Below, piece after piece: positions 61,641 through 64,000 of a stretch of DNA of 64,000 bases. The notes under the pieces were generated by a model. It was not told where the DNA came from, searched no databases, and worked only from the letters and a program-made list of their open reading frames with translations. Each line of letters begins with the position of its first letter. The first letter of the stretch is position 1. Source of the DNA: Streptomyces sp. CMB-StM0423 (lineage in GTDB: Bacteria; Actinomycetota; Actinomycetes; Streptomycetales; Streptomycetaceae); contig NZ_CP025407.1 in assembly GCF_002847285.1 (NCBI RefSeq), positions 4,744,501-4,808,500 of the forward strand, read 5' to 3'. Position numbers and translations under genes: made by a program.

Positions 61641-61656
61641 TGGGCCGTTCGGCCCA
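61641..61656 (+). terminator. Short hairpin after the kinase gene
   Basis: TGGGCC-GTTC-GGCCCA, a perfect six-bp stem, with possible outer GCGC/GCGC pairing, 18 bases after the kinase stop. A weak terminator candidate. Confidence 0.4.
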
Positions 61657-61826
61657 CTGCGCCCGGGGCGGCGGCAGCGGCCGCGGGACCCGTACGGGGC
61701 GGGGTGAGACGGAATCGAAGGACATGCCTCTTTCGGGTGACGGTACCGCGCGCCGCTGACCAACTGGGGTATCTCTGACGTGCCAGACACCCGTACGCCC
61801 ACGCCCCCGCCGAGGAGAAACCCCCC

Positions 61827-62249
61827 ATGACCGTCCGGCCCCTCGCCGCCGTCCTGGCCGCCACCGCCGCCGCCGTGCTGCTGCCGCTGACCGCCGCCTC
61901 CACCGCCTCCGCCGAGCGCCCGCTGCCCGAGCCGTTCGACGCCACGCACCTGCGGCTGACGACGAAGTACGTCAGCGACCGCGCCAAGGGCGGCTTCACG
62001 TATCTGAACTGCGACCCCGTCGGGGGCACGCACCCCGCGGCGGAGTCGGCCTGCACGGACCTGACGAAGGCCGACGGGCGGTTCGAGGACCTGTCCGACA
62101 AGCAGGGCGCGTGCACGATGCAGTACGAGCCCGTGGAGCTGCACGCCACCGGCACCTGGCGCGGCAAGCCCGTCGACTACGTCTCCGAGGTCTTCCCCAA
62201 CCCCTGCATGGCGGACCTCGCGACCGGCGGCAACGTCTTCAACTTCTAG
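61827..62249 (+). CDS. Subtilisin inhibitor-like (SSI family) secreted protein
   Basis: A 140-residue secreted protease inhibitor. The signal peptide is PLAAVLAATAAAVLLPLTAA, cleaved near ASA. The mature part has four Cys (NCDPVGG, SACTDL, GACTMQYEPV, NPCMADL), matching the two disulfides of SSI. The C-terminus NVFNF fits the family's F-x-F-type end. By alignment from memory with SSI (MCPM-VYDPV) the reactive bond would be Met-Gln. ATG 61827 follows GAGGAGAAA. SSI proteins bind extracellular subtilisins and regulate developmental proteolysis. Confidence 0.9.
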   Translation: MTVRPLAAVLAATAAAVLLPLTAASTASAERPLPEPFDATHLRLTTKYVSDRAKGGFTYLNCDPVGGTHPAAESACTDLTKADGRFEDLSDKQGACTMQYEPVELHATGTWRGKPVDYVSEVFPNPCMADLATGGNVFNF

Positions 62250-62271
62250 CCGTCCCGGCCCCGGCCACCAC

Positions 62272-62313
62272 CGCGGTGGGGCGCGAGCGCCCTACGGCTG
62301 GCGCCCCACCGCG
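62272..62313. terminator. Bidirectional terminator partly inside a coding end
   Basis: Perfect 13-bp inverted repeat CGCGGTGGGGCGC (62272-62284) and complement (62301-62313), 16-base loop. It separates the SSI gene from the convergent methyltransferase gene; the right arm encodes that protein's last residues. Confidence 0.75.
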
Positions 62314-63017
62314 CCGTACGCGTCGATCGGCTTCGCCGTGCCCACCTTCGGCGCGCCGGGGCGCCAGCGGGTGATCGGCACCATGCCGGGTTCGAGCAGC
62401 TCAAGACCCTCGAAGCAGCGGGCCAGCTCGTCCGGGCCGCGCAGGTGGTACGGGATGCCGCCGGCCTCGATGAGCTTCTCGCCGCCCTCGACGACGGCCT
62501 CGCCGGTGTCGGTGCCGTCCCACAGCACCAGGTGGCTGCCCGGCGGCACGGCGTCCATGACCCGGCCCACGATGCGGCGCAGCTCGCTCAGCTCCGGCTC
62601 GTAGCCCAGCACTCCCATGAACATCACCGCCACCGGCTCCGTGAGGTCCAGGGTGTCCGCCGCGCCGGCGAGGATCCGCTCCGGGTCGTGGTAGTCGGCG
62701 TGGACGTAGGCCGTCACGCCTTCGGGGCGGGTGTTGACCAGCAGGGCGCGGGCGTGCGCCAGCACCAGCGGGTCGTTGTCGACGTACACGACGCGGGCCG
62801 CGGGAGCGCTCTGCTGCGCCACCTCGTGGGTGTTCTGCATCGTGGGCAGGCCGGTGCCGACGTCCAGGAACTGCCGGATCCCTGCCTCCCCCGCCAGGTG
62901 GGAGACGACGCGGATGAGGAACTGGCGGGACTGCCGGGCCATCGTGACGATGTCCGGGTAGACCTCCGCCACGGCATCGCCCGCGGCGCGGTCGGACTCG
63001 TAGTTGTCCTTGCCGCC
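62292..63017 (-). CDS. Methyltransferase copy 2, complete 3' exon
   Basis: A 241-residue 3' exon of an SAM-dependent methyltransferase of the DUF574/Methyltransf_19 type. It starts GGKDNYESDRAAGDAVAEVY and contains SAM motif QFLDVGTGLPTMQNTH, VYVDNDPLVLAHARALL, VAVMFMGVLGYEPEL and a C-terminal ELARCFEGLELLEPGMV. The 5' exon must lie beyond base 64000, past the intron. The reading frame is intact to stop 62292. It is a clear paralogue of the gene at 52600-55292, not a recent duplicate. Substrate unknown; Streptomyces carry many family members. Confidence 0.85.
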   Translation of the reverse strand, partial: GGKDNYESDRAAGDAVAEVYPDIVTMARQSRQFLIRVVSHLAGEAGIRQFLDVGTGLPTMQNTHEVAQQSAPAARVVYVDNDPLVLAHARALLVNTRPEGVTAYVHADYHDPERILAGAADTLDLTEPVAVMFMGVLGYEPELSELRRIVGRVMDAVPPGSHLVLWDGTDTGEAVVEGGEKLIEAGGIPYHLRGPDELARCFEGLELLEPGMVPITRWRPGAPKVGTAKPIDAYGAVGRQP

Positions 63018-63080
63018 GTGAAGTCGGCCCGGGGCGCGGTTCCGGTCTTTCGACCGGCCCGTTTCCCCGAACCGCTTCCC

Positions 63081-63114
63081 GAACCCGCCGTGCGCGTCTC
63101 CGCGCAACGGGCTC
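63081..63114 (-). ncRNA. Group II intron domain V, copy 2
   Basis: Same 34-nt sequence as copy 1, with AGC triad and GAGA tetraloop. It is positioned 32 bases after the RT stop codon, as in copy 1. Confidence 0.88.
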
Positions 63115-63145
63115 TCCGCAAGTCCCGTTTGGGAACGATGATGCG

Positions 63146-64000
63146 TTACGCGGCCGCCGCCCACGGAGACGGAATCTTGGTTCCCCTGTACCGGTACCGA
63201 GTGGTGCTGATGGTTCCGGTGTGGAGGAGTTTGATTTGTCCGTCACGTGGTTGCCATCCTCCGGCGCAGTAGCGGCGCCGGAGTTCCTTCCAAGTGATCC
63301 CCCGGTGTTTGCGTCGAATCCAGGCGATGACCTGATACCAGGCGACCTTCGCCAGGTACCCGAACGCCTTGCTCGACACCCCGGGCCGGAAGTAGGCGCA
63401 CCAGCCCCGCAGTACCGGGTTGAGCTGATACAGCAGGGTGGAAAGCGGTTGGTTCGTGCTCGTATTACGGCAGATGCGCTTCACCTTCCTGCAGATGACG
63501 CGCAGCGCCTTCCTTGCAGGGTAGGTGTACACGTACTCCCGTTTCTCGCTCGCTTTAACATGACGCTGGATGCGCCACCCAAGAAAGTCGAGACCCTCGT
63601 CAATGTGGGTAATCAAGGTCTTCGCGTCGGCCAGGCGTAGCCCCATCGTCGCAAGAACCTCAGCCACTTCCTCCTTGAGGGCTTCCGCCCCTTCCCGTGT
63701 GCCTCTGACCATCAGGCACCAGTCATCCGCATATCGAATGAGTCGAAAATTGGGGAGCCCCTGACGACGACGAACGCGCCGTTGCCATTCACTACTGGAC
63801 GGTCCTCCGGGAGCCTGTTCGATGTACTCGTCCAGAACCGAGAGAGCCACATTGCTCAGTAGCGGAGAAAGGATCGACCCTTGAGGGGTTCCGGTGTTCG
63901 TTTCCGTCAGGGATCCATCCTCGGAGAGGATGCCCGACTTCAGGAACGCCTTCACCAGTGCCAGCACTCGCTTGTCTCCAACACGCATCCGCACCCGATC
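63146..64000 (-). CDS. ltrA: Group II intron reverse transcriptase/maturase, copy 2, partial
   Basis: C-terminal 284 residues or so of the same protein as at 53154-54593, including GTPQGSILSPLLSN, the catalytic YADD and the X domain, ending RGTKIPSPWAAAA. The start lies beyond the window. There is no internal stop or frameshift, so the element looks active or recently active. Confidence 0.93.
   Translation of the reverse strand, partial: DRVRMRVGDKRVLALVKAFLKSGILSEDGSLTETNTGTPQGSILSPLLSNVALSVLDEYIEQAPGGPSSSEWQRRVRRRQGLPNFRLIRYADDWCLMVRGTREGAEALKEEVAEVLATMGLRLADAKTLITHIDEGLDFLGWRIQRHVKASEKREYVYTYPARKALRVICRKVKRICRNTSTNQPLSTLLYQLNPVLRGWCAYFRPGVSSKAFGYLAKVAWYQVIAWIRRKHRGITWKELRRRYCAGGWQPRDGQIKLLHTGTISTTRYRYRGTKIPSPWAAAA

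Larger units (their letters stand above)
63018..64000 (-). mobile_element. Group II intron, copy 2 (runs off the window)
   Basis: Bases 63018-64000 match 53026-54008 at a constant offset of 9992 with no difference noticed by eye, including RT codons, domain V (63081-63114) and the 3' end CTTCAC. The 5' part is outside the window. Insertion is at the same GGKDNY codons as copy 1 but in a different gene. Confidence 0.9.

Overview
The window is high-GC actinobacterial chromosome and almost certainly Streptomyces or a close relative. Indicators are GTG/TTG starts and ATGA-type gene overlaps, DUF397/XRE/ATP-binding trios, a subtilisin-inhibitor-like protein, an RsiG homologue, Nur, an orphan GlnR and conserved small actinomycete membrane proteins. 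Most of it is core-type sequence; two stretches look accessory, about 27-30 kb and 52.2-58.3 kb, plus the right edge from 62.3 kb. No tRNA, rRNA, CRISPR array or integrase was seen.

Layout. 0-6.9 kb: 3' truncated phosphoketolase gene, DUF397/ATP-binding/XRE genes, aldehyde dehydrogenase, CBS-domain protein. 6.9-9.6 kb: a PadR-type regulator with three copies of one operator and a drug-type ABC exporter. 9.8-17.1 kb: ThrE-like exporter, inorganic pyrophosphatase, D-Ala-D-Ala carboxypeptidase, NlpC/P60 hydrolase, receiver-PP2C phosphatase. 17.1-27 kb: DUF2516, a coiled-coil HbhA-like protein with its XRE partner, APH-type kinases, VOC protein, a broken MerR gene, GNAT, TetR with a second ABC exporter, ankyrin protein. 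27-30.1 kb: two paralogous GntR regulators, one coupled to a HAD phosphatase and one divergent from a small membrane protein across strong palindromes. 30-44.8 kb: Eis-like acetyltransferase, asparaginase, rsiG, dtd, ygfZ, nur, nitrobindin with a 33-residue microprotein, three coupled membrane-anchored proteins, DsrE, a sulfurtransferase with a Cys-containing leader peptide, LmeA, a large Gly-rich membrane protein and a MoaD/ThiS protein. 44.9-52.2 kb: heterodimeric ABC exporter, Uma2, hydrolase, glnR with a coupled upstream mini-ORF, LacI. 58.4-62.3 kb: HtrA-like protease, response regulator, sensor kinase, SSI-like inhibitor.

The most notable element is a complete 2.2-kb group II intron (minus strand, 53026-55202) with a reverse transcriptase/maturase, a canonical 34-nt domain V and an AC 3' end. 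Removing it joins two exons exactly at the WNYWL/GGKDNY motif of an SAM-dependent methyltransferase of the DUF574/Methyltransf_19 type. A second copy, without visible difference, begins at 63018 and runs off the window. It sits at the same GGKDNY codons of a paralogous methyltransferase, so the intron appears to home into a conserved motif of a multicopy Streptomyces gene family. The first host gene is damaged: its 3' exon runs into a frameshifted ATP-binding gene.

Between the first host gene and htrA lies about 3 kb of repeat-rich DNA: a roughly 203-bp inverted repeat, a third diverged copy, four imperfect 115-bp repeats and a 52-bp tandem array. A MerR remnant lies at its right end. This block separates lacI from the protease and two-component genes, which I recall as adjacent in S. 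coelicolor. Several regulatory circuits can be read directly from palindromes beside regulator genes (PadR, TetR, GntR, XRE, MerR).
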